Shown one piece after another: positions 18,026 through 18,039 of a stretch of 18,039 nucleotides of DNA; within the stretch, counting starts at the first letter, position 1, and every line of letters starts with the position of its first letter. Where the stretch lies: assembly GCA_000697335.1 (NCBI GenBank), contig JNEM01015528.1, positions 1-18,039 on the forward strand, given 5' to 3'. The DNA comes from Conidiobolus incongruus B7586. Taxonomy: Eukaryota > Entomophthoromycota > Entomophthoromycetes > Entomophthorales > Conidiobolaceae. The notes under the pieces were generated by a model. It made no database searches. It had not been told where the DNA came from and saw nothing but the letters and a program-made list of their open reading frames with translations. The position numbers were made by a program, and so were the translations under genes.

Positions 18026-18039
18026 TATAATTTAAAAAA

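Noticed and set aside
14122-18039. Mitochondrial or centromeric origin of the A+T-rich right arm
   Set aside because: It contains recognisable Tc1 ends, TA duplications and a transposase frame, and no mitochondrial genes. Transposon decay explains the composition.
1-18039. tRNA, rRNA, CRISPR or prophage features
   Set aside because: I looked for tRNA arms, ribosomal RNA-like G+C blocks and regularly spaced repeats on both strands and saw none; the sequence is eukaryotic.

Overview
The window looks like nuclear DNA of an A+T-rich, intron-bearing fungus. Intergenic DNA is mostly A and T, while the exons are clearly richer in G+C. Introns are tiny (45 to 65 nt) and frequent. The genes include fungal-style GPI-anchored cysteine-rich surface proteins, ALG13, V-ATPase subunit F, eIF3m and an N2227-family carnosine N-methyltransferase. 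Several introns per gene, plus eIF3m and a palmitoyl-protein thioesterase relic, argue against a budding yeast. A zygomycete-grade filamentous fungus (for example Entomophthoromycotina) is my best guess, at low confidence.

Layout. Bases 1-132 are one arm of a diverged inverted repeat whose partner lies at 13990-14121, so all host genes sit between the two arms. From 1499 to 4611 three tandem minus-strand paralogues encode small secreted proteins: signal peptide, eight-cysteine domain, Ser/Thr-rich stalk and GPI signal. All share one promoter plan. A gene-poor stretch (4612-7380) follows. Then come ALG13 (+) and VMA7 (-), convergent with 58 bp between stop codons, and eIF3m (-, three exons). 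Next is a decayed palmitoyl-protein thioesterase gene (-, about 10830-12057), divergent from an apparently complete seven-exon carnosine N-methyltransferase gene (+, 12247-13753).

From 14122 the character changes. The right arm is extremely A+T rich and holds two copies of one Tc1-type (DD34E) transposon. A 1572-bp copy (15427-16998) sits exactly at a TA inside the transposase region of an older copy (14894-15426 plus 16999-18025). The inner copy keeps one reading frame across its whole transposase but carries about 20 in-frame stops, and its first and third catalytic acidic residues read as Asn and Lys. Nearly all the damage is C-to-T or G-to-A, as repeat-directed mutation (RIP-like) would leave. 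The outer copy has gone much further and has almost no C or G left.

The housekeeping genes belong to separate pathways (N-glycan assembly, vacuolar acidification, translation initiation, small-molecule methylation), so no operon-like logic is implied. The parts most worth pursuing are the surface-protein array with its shared promoter and a 100-nt near-identical patch, the RIP-like nested transposons, the 14-kb inverted repeat, and the thioesterase pseudogene.
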